Shown here in pieces: positions 49,622 through 59,546 of a stretch of DNA of 64,000 nt. The stretch is from an uncultured Erythrobacter sp. (GTDB lineage: Bacteria; Pseudomonadota; Alphaproteobacteria; Sphingomonadales; Sphingomonadaceae), in NCBI GenBank assembly GCA_947503275.1, contig CANNCZ010000001.1:992001-1056000 (forward strand), read 5' to 3'. The notes below the pieces were generated by a model. It did no database searches, was not told where the DNA came from, and worked only from the letters and a program-made list of their open reading frames with translations. Within the stretch, counting starts at the first letter, position 1. Every line of letters begins with the position of its first letter. A program made the position numbers and the translations under genes.

Positions 49622-50299
49622 TCAATATCGGCGGTTACGATCATCTTCGAAAGAACGCGGGTTTAGCCCGAACTGCAACCGGTACTCACCGGGAATAATC
49701 GGATCTTGCGCGCGCGGCAGACGAGCAAATCGTGACCGAATGCGGTCAAGCTCACTATAGGGCAACTCCGACCATTCGAGGGTGTTGCGCGCCGTTAGCG
49801 CAAAATCACCCACATAGGTGATCGCGCCTGCCTCAACATCGAATTTGGGCGCGATCTCACCATACCCACGGCTGGGACGTGACAATTGCTCACCACCGCC
49901 AAGGCCCGAGACGTCGATCAAGCACCGCTCGTCCTCCGCAGGAATTTTAGGGCAGTTCATCCCATGTGCGACAAGCCGGTATGTGCCGGGACGCAATTGG
50001 AAGGTGCGAACCTTGTATTCGACCGTGTCATTGCCGAATGCAAAAAAACCTTGCCGGCGCTCAAACCGAACAACATCGGCATCATTGGTGATGCTTCCGC
50101 CTTCACGCAGGAAATACACTTGTAACGGATCGTCGAGATACAATTCACTGCGGATTGAGATCACCACGGCACCGTGGCCGCCCTCCACTGCCGAACCACG
50201 CGACACACGCTCCGCCTCGGTCCCCGGTTCAGCGAAAGCTACGCTCCATCCCGGAAGCGCAATGATGGCGAGGAAAAAAGCAGAAAGAACGGTACGCAT
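49622..50299 (-). CDS. hypothetical secreted protein
   Basis: A 225-residue protein with a signal peptide (MRTVLSAFFLAIIALPGWSV, cleavage likely after AFA). The mature part looks beta-rich: YKVRTFQLRPGTYRLVAHGMNCP, DERCLIDVSGLGG, FDVEAGAITYVGDFAL and SELPYSELDRIRSRFARLP. Two cysteines could pair. It recalls small periplasmic proteins of unknown function in sphingomonads, but I cannot name a family. The start at 50299 is set by the signal peptide. Convergent with the membrane gene at 49187. Confidence 0.65.
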   Translation of the reverse strand: MRTVLSAFFLAIIALPGWSVAFAEPGTEAERVSRGSAVEGGHGAVVISIRSELYLDDPLQVYFLREGGSITNDADVVRFERRQGFFAFGNDTVEYKVRTFQLRPGTYRLVAHGMNCPKIPAEDERCLIDVSGLGGGEQLSRPSRGYGEIAPKFDVEAGAITYVGDFALTARNTLEWSELPYSELDRIRSRFARLPRAQDPIIPGEYRLQFGLNPRSFEDDRNRRY

Positions 50300-50469
50300 T
50301 GCGGACAGACCTTGAGTGTTTTTGCGTTGGGTGAAGCCCCGAAATGAAACATGCGCCCGTTCAGCACAAGGGGCCAATCGCACGCGCCACAACGAATTTC
50401 GCTCTAACACGAGGAAAAGCGCAAGACTTGGGGTGGAGTCCAGCTCGCACGCGCACTATGTAGCCGTCC

Positions 50470-50949
50470 ATGCGCATTGCTATAGCCTCCGATCACGCCG
50501 CCACCGACATGAAGGCAGAGATTGCCGAATGGTTGATGGATGAAGGCCACGAAGTCGCCGACCTTGGCCCGAATGAGGGCGAAAGTGTCGATTATCCCGA
50601 TTACGGGTATAAACTCGCCGAGGTCATCGCCGATGGCACAGCGGAATATGGCATCGCGCTGTGCGGGTCCGGCGTCGGCATCTCCATCAGCGTCAATCGC
50701 CACCCAGCCCTGCGTTGTGCGTTAGTATCCGAGCCATTGTCCGCTGCTCTCGCACGCGAACATAACAATGCGAACTGTATCGCCCTGGGCGCGCGATTAA
50801 CTGGCATCGAAATGGCCAAGTCTTGCGTAGCTACTTTCCTAAGCACCGAGTTTGCCGATGCGGATGACCCGGCTGGCCGTCACCAGCGCCGCGTCGCCAA
50901 ACTTGGCATTCCTCCCATTTTGCCTGACCATATTGAGACCCATCAATGA
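50470..50949 (+). CDS. rpiB: ribose-5-phosphate isomerase B
   Basis: A 159-residue RpiB/LacA-type sugar-phosphate isomerase interconverting ribose 5-phosphate and ribulose 5-phosphate. The catalytic cysteine lies in [18 protein letters not shown], and [21 protein letters not shown] and [15 protein letters not shown] are the other family landmarks. Its stop overlaps the glyA start by four bases (ATGA). The rpiB-glyA-nrdR order is common in alphaproteobacteria and links pentose phosphates, one-carbon metabolism and dNTP control. Confidence 0.96.
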   Translation: MRIAIASDHAATDMKAEIAEWLMDEGHEVADLGPNEGESVDYPDYGYKLAEVIADGTAEYGIALCGSGVGISISVNRHPALRCALVSEPLSAALAREHNNANCIALGARLTGIEMAKSCVATFLSTEFADADDPAGRHQRRVAKLGIPPILPDHIETHQ

Positions 50950-52256
50950 GCACCCAGCCCAACGACGTAGTGAACCCAATGCACGGTTTCTGGAATGATG
51001 ACCTCGCCACCGCAGATCCGGAAATCGCGGCTGCCATCGGCAATGAGCTGAAACGTCAACAGGACAAGATCGAGCTGATCGCGAGCGAGAATATTGCGTC
51101 CAAAGCGGTGCTTGAAGCGACCGGCAGCGTGTTCACCAACAAATATGCAGAAGGCTATCCGGGCAAGCGGTACTATGGCGGCTGTGACTATGCGGACGTG
51201 GTCGAAACCTTAGCCATAGAACGCGCCAAGCAATTGTTTGGATGCAATTTTGCCAATGTTCAACCAAACAGCGGCAGTCAAATGAACCAAGCGGTGTTCC
51301 TTGCGCTCTTGCAGCCGGGCGACACATTCATGGGGCTTGATCTCAATTCAGGTGGGCACCTGACGCACGGTTCACCGGTCAATATGTCAGGCAAATGGTT
51401 CAACCCTGTCAGCTATGGCGTGACTGAAGGTGATGAGCTGATCGATATGGATGCGGTCGCCGTTACGGCGCGCGAGCATAAGCCCAAGATCATCATCTGT
51501 GGCGGCACCGCCTATTCGCGGATCTGGGACTTTGCCGCGTTCCGCAAGATTGCCGATGAAGTGGGCGCGGTCCTGCTCTGCGATATGAGCCACATCTCCG
51601 GATTGGTCGCAGGCGGCGCGCACCCTTCGCCCTTCCCGCATTGCGATATTGTGACCTCGACCACGCACAAGAGTCTGCGCGGTCCGCGTTCGGGGATCAT
51701 GCTTTGGAACGATGAGAAGTTCACCAAGCCTTTGAACATGGCGGTTTTCCCCGGTCTTCAAGGCGGTCCTTTGATGCATGTCGTCGCAGCCAAGGCCGTT
51801 GCGTTTCTTGAGGCGTTGCAGCCAGAGTTCAAAACCTATGCGCACCGCATCGTTGAAAATGCGCGCGCATTGGCGGCTAGCCTTGAAGAGAACGGTTTGC
51901 GGATTGTTTCGGGCGGAACGGATAACCATTCGATGCTGGTCGATCTCACCGCAAAAGATGTGACCGGTAAAGCTGCAGAGGCGGGGCTCGATCGCGCTTG
52001 GCTGACCTGCAACAAGAATGGCATCCCCTTCGACACGCGCTCTCCTTTTGTGACCAGCGGCATCCGCCTCGGCACACCGGCCGGCACAACGCGCGGCTTT
52101 GGCCCGGCAGAATTCCGGGTCGTGGGCAAGCTGATCGCTGAAGTGATCGATGGTCTGTCCAAGAATGGCCCAGAAGGCGATGCTCAGGTTGAGGAAAGCG
52201 TTCGTTCGCGCGTTGCCGATCTATGCGCGTCTTTCCCTGTTTATCCTGACGCATAA
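50946..52256 (+). CDS. glyA: serine hydroxymethyltransferase
   Basis: A 436-residue PLP enzyme that converts serine and tetrahydrofolate to glycine and methylene-THF. Landmarks: [40 protein letters not shown], and [18 protein letters not shown] with the PLP-binding lysine in the TTHK motif. [13 protein letters not shown] lies near the end. The stop TAA overlaps the nrdR ATG by one base. Confidence 0.98.
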   Translation: MSTQPNDVVNPMHGFWNDDLATADPEIAAAIGNELKRQQDKIELIASENIASKAVLEATGSVFTNKYAEGYPGKRYYGGCDYADVVETLAIERAKQLFGCNFANVQPNSGSQMNQAVFLALLQPGDTFMGLDLNSGGHLTHGSPVNMSGKWFNPVSYGVTEGDELIDMDAVAVTAREHKPKIIICGGTAYSRIWDFAAFRKIADEVGAVLLCDMSHISGLVAGGAHPSPFPHCDIVTSTTHKSLRGPRSGIMLWNDEKFTKPLNMAVFPGLQGGPLMHVVAAKAVAFLEALQPEFKTYAHRIVENARALAASLEENGLRIVSGGTDNHSMLVDLTAKDVTGKAAEAGLDRAWLTCNKNGIPFDTRSPFVTSGIRLGTPAGTTRGFGPAEFRVVGKLIAEVIDGLSKNGPEGDAQVEESVRSRVADLCASFPVYPDA

Positions 52257-52717
52257 TGCGCTGTCCGTTTTGTGCCAATGACGACACGCAGGTAAAGGAT
52301 TCGCGCCCAACGGAGGACGCGAATGCAATCCGGCGGCGGCGGCAATGCGGGTCATGCGGCGCGCGCTTTACCACCTTTGAGCGCGTGCAACTGCGCGAGG
52401 TCACGATTGTGAAATCCGGCGACCGTCGCGAAGCGTTTGACCGGTCAAAGATTGAGCAATCCGTCTCCCTCGCATGCCGAAAACGCGGCGTAAGCGAGGA
52501 ACGCATCGACCAGTTGATCTCTGGTATTCAACGCCAAGTTGAAACCGCGGGCGAACCCGAAGTGCCATCGCACCGCATTGGCGAGATGGTTATGGACGGC
52601 CTTAAGCAAATCGACAGCGTTGCCTATATCCGCTTCGCCAGCGTCTATCGCGATTTCTCCGAAGCTAAGGACTTCGAAGAGTTCGCCAGCACAGTCGCCG
52701 AAGCTGCAAAAGATTAA
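52256..52717 (+). CDS. nrdR: transcriptional repressor NrdR
   Basis: A 153-residue repressor of ribonucleotide reductase genes. The N-terminal zinc ribbon has cysteines at 3, 6, 31 and 34 (MRCPFC and CGSCG), followed by RFTTFERV. The ATP-cone (about residues 49-139) senses dATP/ATP, with [19 protein letters not shown]. No NrdR box search was possible. It overlaps glyA by one base. Confidence 0.97.
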   Translation: MRCPFCANDDTQVKDSRPTEDANAIRRRRQCGSCGARFTTFERVQLREVTIVKSGDRREAFDRSKIEQSVSLACRKRGVSEERIDQLISGIQRQVETAGEPEVPSHRIGEMVMDGLKQIDSVAYIRFASVYRDFSEAKDFEEFASTVAEAAKD

Positions 52718-52718
52718 G

Positions 52719-53462
52719 GTGGCAGGCAAACCCATCATCGTGCTGGTCCGCCCGCAACTGGGCGAGAATATCGGCAAGGCCGCCCGCGCAATGCTCAATT
52801 TTGGTCTGACCGAAATGCGCATCGTCAATCCCCGCGATGGCTGGCCCAACCCCTCTGCTGGCCCGGCCGCATCAGGCGCGGATATCGTGCTGGATCAAGC
52901 TAAGGTCTACACCTCCACAGCCGAAGCGGTAGCCGATTGCGAACATGTCTATGCCACCACAGTGCGCAAGCGCGGCGTTACGAAACCGGTGGTCGGGCCC
53001 GATGGAGCTGCACGGCTGGTGCATAAAGAGCCCGGTCGTCATGCTGTATTGTTCGGGCGCGAGGCGTCGGGTTTGGAGACCGAGGATGTGGCGCTTGCCC
53101 GACATATTCTGACCGTCCCGATCAACCCGGAATTCGGCTCGCTTAACTTGGCGCAGGCGGTGATCCTCGTCGCGTATGAATGGTCGCGAATTGGCAGCGA
53201 GTTGGCGGGTTCCGAAACTGAGCTCGTTCAGCCCACGAACGAAGAAGATATCCTCCCTCCCGCCGCGCAGGACGAGCTCGAAGGTTTGATCGCCCATTTT
53301 GAAAAACTGCTCGATCTGCGCGGCTATTTCCTGCCCGAGGCAAGGCGCGAAGCCACCGCACGCACTTTGCGCACCGTCCTGACAAAACCCGCTTGGAATC
53401 ACCTCGAAGTGCGCACATTACGTGGCGTTTTGAGCACATTGGAGAAGCCACCGCGCCGGTAA
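52719..53462 (+). CDS. trmJ: tRNA/rRNA methyltransferase of the TrmJ (SpoU) family
   Basis: A 247-residue SPOUT methyltransferase. The N-terminal domain starts IIVLVRPQLGENIGKAARAMLNFGL. Motif II is HAVLFGREASGLETEDVA and motif III VPINPEFGSLNLAQAVILVAYE, both diagnostic of the trefoil-knot SAM site. A C-terminal helical extension follows, with TRTVL-like PAWNHLEVRTLRGVLSTLE. TrmJ enzymes 2'-O-methylate position 32 of tRNAs. The start is taken as GTG at 52719, one base after the nrdR stop, since no ATG fits the domain boundary. Confidence 0.9.
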   Translation: MAGKPIIVLVRPQLGENIGKAARAMLNFGLTEMRIVNPRDGWPNPSAGPAASGADIVLDQAKVYTSTAEAVADCEHVYATTVRKRGVTKPVVGPDGAARLVHKEPGRHAVLFGREASGLETEDVALARHILTVPINPEFGSLNLAQAVILVAYEWSRIGSELAGSETELVQPTNEEDILPPAAQDELEGLIAHFEKLLDLRGYFLPEARREATARTLRTVLTKPAWNHLEVRTLRGVLSTLEKPPRR

Positions 53463-53542
53463 GCGCCTTGACCGTGGACATTGCCAGTGCCGCTCGATAG
53501 CAACGTGGTCCTCTAATTTGCCCCTTATTTGCGAGAATACAG

Positions 53543-53887
53543 ATGAAATCGACTTTTGCGCGCGTCGCAGCTGTGGCCACCTTTGTGTTTGCCGCCCCTC
53601 TTCTTACCGTATCCGCTTTGGCAGACGAGCCGGGCGAAGGCGCTGAAAGCCAGACCGTTGTGGAAGGCGCCGAACCTGCTCCTGAACAGCCTGTACAACC
53701 GGCTCAACCGGCGGAAACTCCTGTTGACGCTCCGGCTGCTCCCGCACCCGAGGCTCCTACTGTCGAAGAAGAACCGCAAGAAGAACGCGTCATCTGTCGC
53801 AGCATCCGGCTTGACGCATCAAGCCGCCGCAAATCGCGCGTTTGCCTAACCGAAGAAGGCTGGCGCGACCTTAACCAGCGGCGCTAG
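53543..53887 (+). CDS. small secreted protein with Pro/Glu linker and CLTExxW tail
   Basis: A 114-residue secreted protein. A signal peptide (to about LALAD) is followed by a 55-residue Pro/Ala/Glu-rich linker and a short conserved tail: VICRSIRLDASSRRKSRVCLT, then EEGWRDL. The two cysteines about 18 residues apart followed by a tryptophan resemble small sphingomonad proteins of unknown function. The tail is shared with the next gene (53964). No partner operon; monocistronic by spacing. Confidence 0.65.
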   Translation: MKSTFARVAAVATFVFAAPLLTVSALADEPGEGAESQTVVEGAEPAPEQPVQPAQPAETPVDAPAAPAPEAPTVEEEPQEERVICRSIRLDASSRRKSRVCLTEEGWRDLNQRR

Positions 53888-53963
53888 TGTGCGGACGAGT
53901 GCATTATTCAGTTGCGCTAAATGGACTGTCGCCAAATTTCTCTGATTTGTTGGGAGAGATGTT

Positions 53964-54248
53964 ATGAGCCTTGTGTTGATTTCCGTTGCCTTGCCGCTTT
54001 TTGCAGTGAGCCCTGACGATGCGCTGTTGTCCAGCCATCGCACATTTGTGTCGGCGGAGGCGCAAAATGCAGCCAGCGAGAACGGCACACATGTGCTTTG
54101 TCTGGAGCGTTCACGGCTCAATGGCATTTCGCATATTTGTTTGACAGAACAAGAATGGCGCGACGCCATTGAGCATGCCCAAACTCAGGCTGCTGGCACT
54201 CAACGTCAGAGACTCATTGATCGCGCTCAATTCTACGCAGGGCTTTAA
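53964..54248 (+). CDS. small secreted protein with CLTExxW motif
   Basis: A 94-residue protein with a short hydrophobic N-terminus MSLVLISVALPLFAVSPDD that probably directs export. Its core HVLCLERSRLNGISHICLTEQEWRD aligns with the tail of the protein at 53543 (C..., then CLTE-x-x-W-R-D), but it lacks the Pro/Glu linker and has an extra C-terminal helix. The pair looks like an old tandem duplication. Function unknown. rpsD follows 189 bases later. Confidence 0.62.
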   Translation: MSLVLISVALPLFAVSPDDALLSSHRTFVSAEAQNAASENGTHVLCLERSRLNGISHICLTEQEWRDAIEHAQTQAAGTQRQRLIDRAQFYAGL

Positions 54249-54437
54249 CCTAAGCACCTTACGTAATTGGTGGCCGAGATACTTGACTTCCATGGGCGTA
54301 CAGCTATGTGCGCCATTCGCAATTTGGCTCCGCACCCCGGTGAAGCGGCAGCCGCGTATGAGAAACAGCTCATATGGTGTGATGCCGGGTTCAATGATCG
54401 CCATTTGGGCGGTCCTGCAAATTTGAAGGATATTCGT

Positions 54438-55052
54438 ATGACGAAGCGTACCAGCTCGAAGCATAAACTCGACCGTCGGATGGGTGAAAACATCTGGGGT
54501 CGTCCCAATTCCCCGGTGAACAAGCGTTCCTACGGCCCCGGCCAGCACGGTCAGCGTCGCAAGAGCAAAATGAGCGATTTCGGCCTGCAACTGCGCGCCA
54601 AGCAAAAGCTCAAAGGCTATTACGGCGACGTCACGGAAAAACAGTTCCGTTCGACCTATAAAGATGCGACCCGGATGAAGGGTGACACTGGTCAGAACCT
54701 GATTGGTCTGCTCGAGCGTCGCTTGGACATGATTGTTTATCGCGCGAAATTCGCACCCACGATCTTCGCAGCGCGTCAGATCGTTAGCCACGGACACATT
54801 TATGTGAACGGAGTAAAGTGCAACATCGCAAGCCGTCGCATCGATCTCGGCGATGTCATCAGCCTCGGCTCGAAAGCTAAGGAAATGGCGCTGGTGATCG
54901 AAGCACAAAGTCTGCCAGAGCGTGAAATTCCCGACTATGTCGTACCAGAAGGCAACGACAAGGTCGCTTTCAGCCGCGTACCAAAGCTTGACGAAGTGCC
55001 TTACCCGGTCACCATGGAACCGAACCTCGTGGTCGAGTTCTACTCGCGTTAA
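54438..55052 (+). CDS. rpsD: 30S ribosomal protein S4
   Basis: A 204-residue S4 that nucleates 30S assembly by binding the 5' domain of 16S rRNA. Start [21 protein letters not shown] at 54438, preceded by a GAAGGA site; in-frame codons upstream to 54267 have no S4 similarity. The S4 RNA-binding domain covers about residues 93-155 ([20 protein letters not shown], then [12 protein letters not shown]). It stands alone rather than in a ribosomal cluster, as in many alphaproteobacteria, and ends at a strong terminator. Confidence 0.98.
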   Translation: MTKRTSSKHKLDRRMGENIWGRPNSPVNKRSYGPGQHGQRRKSKMSDFGLQLRAKQKLKGYYGDVTEKQFRSTYKDATRMKGDTGQNLIGLLERRLDMIVYRAKFAPTIFAARQIVSHGHIYVNGVKCNIASRRIDLGDVISLGSKAKEMALVIEAQSLPEREIPDYVVPEGNDKVAFSRVPKLDEVPYPVTMEPNLVVEFYSR

Positions 55053-55079
55053 TCCGCGAAGTGCCGATGGCAAGAGTTG

Positions 55080-55110
55080 GGGCGGTCCTGCGGGACCGCC
55101 CTTTTCTTTT
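55080..55110 (+). terminator. rho-independent terminator after rpsD
   Basis: A 9-bp perfect stem, GGGCGGTCC (55080-55088) with GGACCGCCC (55093-55101), closes a TGCG tetraloop. It is followed by TTTTCTTTT (55102-55110). Confidence 0.94.
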
Positions 55111-55136
55111 GGGCGCTCTCAAAACAGCCCACGCAC

Positions 55137-55166
55137 AAAAAAGGGCGGCCCCGAATGGACCGCCCT
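55137..55166 (-). terminator. minus-strand terminator for the tgt/chorismate mutase transcript
   Basis: Read on the minus strand, AGGGCGG (55166-55160) pairs with CCGCCCT (55148-55142), with further pairing around an ATTC loop, and runs into six T residues (55142-55137). It faces the rpsD terminator and repeats its GGGCGGTCC core. Confidence 0.8.
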
Positions 55167-55204
55167 CTATGTGCGCCTCATAGTTGAGATGAAACAAATA
55201 CGCG

Positions 55205-55507
55205 CTACTTGCGAATTTGATCCCATTTTTCAAATTCATATGCGATTGAGCCTTCGACAAGACGCTCCCACATGTCCGCAATGACATCACCGGGAATACC
55301 GCGCGCCTCTGCGTCGGTCACCGCCGCGTTGATCACCGCAGCTTTGCGTGGCTCATCCCGCACTGCATCGCGCGTGCCCTTTATTCGAGCGGCTGCGCGC
55401 ATATAGCCAAACCGGGTCTCTAACAGCGCAACCAATTCTCGGTCAGTTGCATCGACCCCTTCGCGCACTTGCAACATATCCGTACAGTCTTCTGGAGCTT
55501 TGGGCAT
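55205..55507 (-). CDS. chorismate mutase, AroQ class
   Basis: A 100-residue, all-helical AroQ-type chorismate mutase (PchB-like length), converting chorismate to prephenate. Visible features: REGVDATDRELVALLETRFGYMRAAARIKG, with the N-terminal helix arginine and the active-site R/K pattern, then RKAAVINAAVTDAEARGIP and a final helix. No signal peptide is present, so it is cytoplasmic. Its ATG follows the tgt stop with no intervening base, so it is translationally linked to a tRNA-modification gene, an unrelated pathway. Confidence 0.85.
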   Translation of the reverse strand: MPKAPEDCTDMLQVREGVDATDRELVALLETRFGYMRAAARIKGTRDAVRDEPRKAAVINAAVTDAEARGIPGDVIADMWERLVEGSIAYEFEKWDQIRK

Positions 55508-56641
55508 CTATTCGGAACTTCCAAGGTAATCGCGCCGGAATTCAGCGGCAAATTGTGCGAAACGCGCATCTCCAATGGCATCCCGCATGGCCTGCATCAA
55601 GGCTTGGTAGAACGCCAAATTGTGCTCCGTCACCAACATCGCGCCAAGGATCTCCCCGCTCTTTTGCAGATGGTGCAAGTAAGCGCGTGAGTATGTTGCA
55701 CAGGTCGGACATTTGCAGCGGTCATCCAGCGGCCCGGTATCCTCTGCATGGCGCGCATTGCGCAGGTTTAGAGGGCCATTCCAGGTGAACGCCTGACCAT
55801 TTCGACCAGAGCGAGTGGGCAATACGCAATCGAACATATCAATGCCGCGCTCCACCGCGCCCACAAGGTCATCGGGTTTACCCACACCCATAAGGTATCG
55901 AGGACGGTCAGCGGGCAGCATTTCAGGCGCATAGTCGAGCACGCCGAACATCGCCTCTTGCCCCTCGCCTACGGCCAAACCGCCAACTGCATAGCCATCA
56001 AAGCCAATATCGATGAGTTTCTGCGCGCTGATGCTGCGCAACTCCTGATCGAGAGCGCCCTGTTGAATACCGAACAGGGCCGAGCGGGCCGCATGTTCGA
56101 CGCCACTATCGAACCCATCACGGCTGCGTTTTGCCCAGCGCATGGAAAGCTCCATACTTTGCGCAATCTCTTCACGCGGTCTGTCTGCGCGCGGGCACTC
56201 ATCAAACGCCATCACAATGTCTGATCCAAGTAGCCGCTGAATTTCCATTGAGCGTTCCGGGGTCAGCATATGCTTAGAACCATCAAGATGACTGCGGAAC
56301 TCCACGCCTTCTTCGGTCAATTTGCGCAAATCCGATAGGCTCATCACTTGATAGCCGCCGGAATCGGTCAGGATCGGGCGATCCCAATTCATGAATTTGT
56401 GCAACCCGCCAAGCCGTGCGACCCGCTCTGCACCGGGGCGCAGCATCAGGTGATAAGTGTTACCAAGGATGATGTCAGCGCCAGTCGCCCGCACGCTTTC
56501 AGGTTTCATCGCCTTGACCGTCGCAGCAGTTCCAACAGGCATGAATGCGGGCGTGCGAATGTCGCCGCGCTGCATTTGAATACGGCCAGTGCGCGCACGT
56601 CCATCGGTCGCGGCAAGGGAAAAAGTGAATCGTTCAGCCAT
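55508..56641 (-). CDS. tgt: queuine tRNA-ribosyltransferase (tRNA-guanine transglycosylase)
   Basis: A 377-residue TGT that exchanges guanine-34 for preQ1 in tRNAs with GUN anticodons. The TIM-barrel motifs are present: [14 protein letters not shown] with the catalytic aspartate region, [28 protein letters not shown] and [20 protein letters not shown]. The zinc site [16 protein letters not shown] lies near the C-terminus. queA (58468), which modifies the inserted preQ1, is upstream on the same strand, but an ABC transporter lies between them. Confidence 0.97.
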   Translation of the reverse strand: MAERFTFSLAATDGRARTGRIQMQRGDIRTPAFMPVGTAATVKAMKPESVRATGADIILGNTYHLMLRPGAERVARLGGLHKFMNWDRPILTDSGGYQVMSLSDLRKLTEEGVEFRSHLDGSKHMLTPERSMEIQRLLGSDIVMAFDECPRADRPREEIAQSMELSMRWAKRSRDGFDSGVEHAARSALFGIQQGALDQELRSISAQKLIDIGFDGYAVGGLAVGEGQEAMFGVLDYAPEMLPADRPRYLMGVGKPDDLVGAVERGIDMFDCVLPTRSGRNGQAFTWNGPLNLRNARHAEDTGPLDDRCKCPTCATYSRAYLHHLQKSGEILGAMLVTEHNLAFYQALMQAMRDAIGDARFAQFAAEFRRDYLGSSE

Positions 56642-56707
56642 CGCCGCAGCGACTAGCGAGGAAATGCGCGATAGGCGAGGACTTACCCGGTTACGTGGTG
56701 GGAGATG

Positions 56708-57475
56708 TCACTCTCTCAACCGCCATCCGGTCTTGAAGATATAAGCAATCACTGCAGTGCAAAGCGCCAAAAAGCCCAATGTCAGGCCAAGCGAGACCCA
56801 GATCGACACGTCCGATGTACCGTAAAATGTCCATCGAAGACCGCTCACGAGAAACGCGATTGGATTGGCGAGCGCAATGGTGCTCCATGGCTCTGGCAGT
56901 TGGTCAATCGAATAGAATGTGCCGCCCAGAAATGTCAGCGGGGTCAGGATCAAGAGCGGAATAATTCCAAGCTTTTCAAAACTATCTGCCCAAATACCAA
57001 GGATAAATCCAAACAGCGAAAAACTCGCCGTGACCAGCATGATATAGCCGACCGCGAATAACGGATATTTGATCTCATAATCGACAAACAGGGTCGCTGT
57101 GCCAAGGATAATCGCCGCGAGGATCAATCCCTTCGTCGCGGCTGCACCGACAAATCCAATCAAAGTTTCGGCAACCCCGACAGGCGCTGAAAGCAGCTCA
57201 TAAATCGTGCCGGTAAAGCGCGGCATATAGATGCCGAAACTCGAATTGCTCGTCGTCTCTCCCAACAATGTCAGCATCAACAGGCCGGGAATGATAAAGG
57301 CGCCATAGGGCACCCCGTCCACCGGCTCCATCCGAGCGCCGATCACTGTTCCGAACACCACGAAATAGAGCGATGTCGTGAGGACTGGCGACAGGATCGA
57401 TTGGAACGCGGTGCGCATCGCACGCATCAATTCACGGGTGTAGATCGACCAAGCGCCGCGTGCGTTAAAGCCCAT
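56708..57475 (-). CDS. ABC-2 type transporter permease
   Basis: A 255-residue inner-membrane permease with six helices of the ABC-2 family. GFNARGAWSIYTRELMRAMRTAFQSILSPVLTTSLYFVVFG is the typical N-terminus, and LTPLTFLGGTFYSIDQLP lies before the last helices. It pairs with the ATPase at 57475 (one-base overlap) to form a simple exporter. Substrate unknown; similar systems export polyketides, lipids or polysaccharides. Confidence 0.92.
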   Translation of the reverse strand: MGFNARGAWSIYTRELMRAMRTAFQSILSPVLTTSLYFVVFGTVIGARMEPVDGVPYGAFIIPGLLMLTLLGETTSNSSFGIYMPRFTGTIYELLSAPVGVAETLIGFVGAAATKGLILAAIILGTATLFVDYEIKYPLFAVGYIMLVTASFSLFGFILGIWADSFEKLGIIPLLILTPLTFLGGTFYSIDQLPEPWSTIALANPIAFLVSGLRWTFYGTSDVSIWVSLGLTLGFLALCTAVIAYIFKTGWRLRE

Positions 57476-58416
57476 TACGCGGCCTCCTCTGCGCTCAAAA
57501 GATCGACGAAAATATCCTCCAATGAGGAATCGTGCACATCTATACCGCGATAATCGATTCCTGCGGCGATCAAAGCCTTAGTCAATACAGCCACTTCTTC
57601 GCTGCCGCTGCCTGATCCGTCCCCGCCGCGATAGCACAGTTCGCGGCCATCTTCGCTGAGCGTGACAGGAAACTGAGTGATGGTTTCGGGCAATTGTGGC
57701 AGGGGTTCGCTTAAAGTGATGACCGCTTCTGTTGTGCCCATACGCTGCATCATCGCGTCCTTATTATCCACCATCAGGATGCGTCCGGCGCGAATGATTC
57801 CGACGCGGTCCGCCATCAATTCGGCCTCTTCAATATAATGCGTGGTGAGGATGATCGTGGTGCCGCGTTCGCGCAAAGCAGCGATCTGCTCCCACATGCC
57901 CTTGCGCAACTCAACATCGACACCCGCGGTTGGTTCGTCGAGGAACAGCAGCTCAGGCTCATGTGCCAGCGCCTTCGCGATGAGCACCCGCCGCTTCATC
58001 CCGCCCGATAGTTCCCGAATTTGACTGGAACGCTTTTCATAGAGCGAGAGACTTTTAAGAATTTCCTCAATTCGAGCTTTGTCTGGGGGGTGACCAAATA
58101 GGCCGCGCGAATAGGATACGGCCCTCTCGACCGTCTCGAACATATCAGTGCTAAGCTCTTGAGGAACCAGCCCAATCCGCGCTCTCGCCGCGCGCCAATT
58201 GTGCGCAAGATCATGGCCGAATGCGGTGATGCTGCCGCCAGTGGGGCGTACCAACCCGCACACCGCACCAATCAGGGTTGTCTTACCCGCGCCGTTGGGG
58301 CCGAGCAGTGCGAAAATCTCACCTTTGCGAATGGTCAGATCAACGCCGTCCAGCGCCTTTACACCGCCGGAATAGACCTTTGTGAGGCCTTCGATTTCAA
58401 GGATTGTCTCGTTCAC
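57475..58416 (-). CDS. ABC transporter ATP-binding protein (drug/ABC-2 exporter type)
   Basis: A 313-residue ATPase. Walker A is GPNGAGKTT near residue 41, the signature IRELSGGMKRRVLIAKAL near residue 140, Walker B LLFLDEPTAGVD, and the switch histidine lies in TTHYIEEAE. The C-terminal 90 residues form the extra domain found in CcmA/DrrA-type ATPases, with glycine/serine-rich GGDGSGSGSEEV. It overlaps the permease start and forms an exporter with it. Confidence 0.95.
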   Translation of the reverse strand: MNETILEIEGLTKVYSGGVKALDGVDLTIRKGEIFALLGPNGAGKTTLIGAVCGLVRPTGGSITAFGHDLAHNWRAARARIGLVPQELSTDMFETVERAVSYSRGLFGHPPDKARIEEILKSLSLYEKRSSQIRELSGGMKRRVLIAKALAHEPELLFLDEPTAGVDVELRKGMWEQIAALRERGTTIILTTHYIEEAELMADRVGIIRAGRILMVDNKDAMMQRMGTTEAVITLSEPLPQLPETITQFPVTLSEDGRELCYRGGDGSGSGSEEVAVLTKALIAAGIDYRGIDVHDSSLEDIFVDLLSAEEAA

Positions 58417-58467
58417 ACACCGGATGTGGCACAGCGCGGCGCGATTACAAGCACCCAGCGGCGAAAC

Positions 58468-59502
58468 TCAGGGCAAGAGCAGCGAGGAATCGCCGTAGGA
58501 ATAGAAACGGTAGTCATTGTCGATCGCATGGGCGTAGGCCGCCATCATCCGATCGCGCCCCATGATCGCGCTGACCAGCATCATCAGCGTCGATTTGGGC
58601 AAGTGGAAGTTGGTCATCAAGCCATCGACCACGCCAAATTGATATCCCGGCGTGATGAAGATATCGGTGTCGGCGGCGAATTCGCGCACTCGCCCGCTTT
58701 CGTCAGTCGCGCTTTCGAGCAGTCGCAGCGAGGTTGTGCCCACCGCGATGATCCGCCCACCGGCCGCCTTTGCAGCGTTGATCCGCGCAGCAGTCCCTGC
58801 ATCAATGCGCCCGAATTCGGAGTGCATGACGTGGTCGTCAGTGTCATCCGCCTTCACCGGCAGAAACGTCCCCGCTCCCACATGCAGAGTGAGCATTTCG
58901 CGTTTTACTCCGCGCATATCGAGCGCCGCGATCAGCTTTGTCGTAAAGTGCAGCGAGGCAGTGGGCGCAGCGACTGCACCCGGCTCGCTTGCGAACATGG
59001 TTTGGTAATCGGCCAGATCCTGCTCATCCACGCCGCGTCTTTGCGCGATATAGGGCGGTAATGGCATTGTGCCTGCACGGTCGAGCAACACCTCGACAGG
59101 CTCAGTACCTTCGAACTGCAATGTGATCGAGCCATCCGCGTGGCGTGTCTCTGCAACAGCGGTAACGCCCCCACCAAAGATCAACTGGTCGCCTTCTTTC
59201 ACGCGTTTCGCGTTGCGGATAAAGGCCTGCCAGCGTCTCAGATCGATCCGTTTGTGCAGGGTCGCGCCGATCCTTGCTTCACCGCCTGCTCGCCGCCCCT
59301 CCAATTGCGCAGGGATCACGCGTGTATCGTTGAAGACCAGCATATCGCCGGGCTGCAGCAGATCAGGCAGGTCGAGCACGCCGCGATCCTCGAAAGGGCC
59401 CTCGCCGCGCACCACCAATAGGCGCGCAGCATCGCGTGGCCGCGCAGGGCGCAGGGCTATCCGGGATTGCGGAAGGTCGAAATCAAACAGGTCAACGCGC
59501 AT
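58468..59502 (-). CDS. queA: S-adenosylmethionine:tRNA ribosyltransferase-isomerase
   Basis: A 344-residue QueA that adds an epoxycyclopentanediol from SAM to preQ1-modified tRNA, the step after Tgt. Family landmarks: [48 protein letters not shown], the [12 protein letters not shown] loop, and [15 protein letters not shown]. Length is standard. An ABC exporter is interposed between queA and tgt in this window. Confidence 0.97.
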   Translation of the reverse strand: MRVDLFDFDLPQSRIALRPARPRDAARLLVVRGEGPFEDRGVLDLPDLLQPGDMLVFNDTRVIPAQLEGRRAGGEARIGATLHKRIDLRRWQAFIRNAKRVKEGDQLIFGGGVTAVAETRHADGSITLQFEGTEPVEVLLDRAGTMPLPPYIAQRRGVDEQDLADYQTMFASEPGAVAAPTASLHFTTKLIAALDMRGVKREMLTLHVGAGTFLPVKADDTDDHVMHSEFGRIDAGTAARINAAKAAGGRIIAVGTTSLRLLESATDESGRVREFAADTDIFITPGYQFGVVDGLMTNFHLPKSTLMMLVSAIMGRDRMMAAYAHAIDNDYRFYSYGDSSLLLP

Positions 59503-59546
59503 GAGCAGCGCCTAACCGGTAAAGTGACCGCCGAAAAGCGCGAAAC

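Noticed and set aside
52539..52718. Upstream extension of trmJ overlapping nrdR
   Set aside because: The extension is out of frame with NrdR and unlike any TrmJ N-terminus; the methyltransferase fold begins right after the GTG at 52719.
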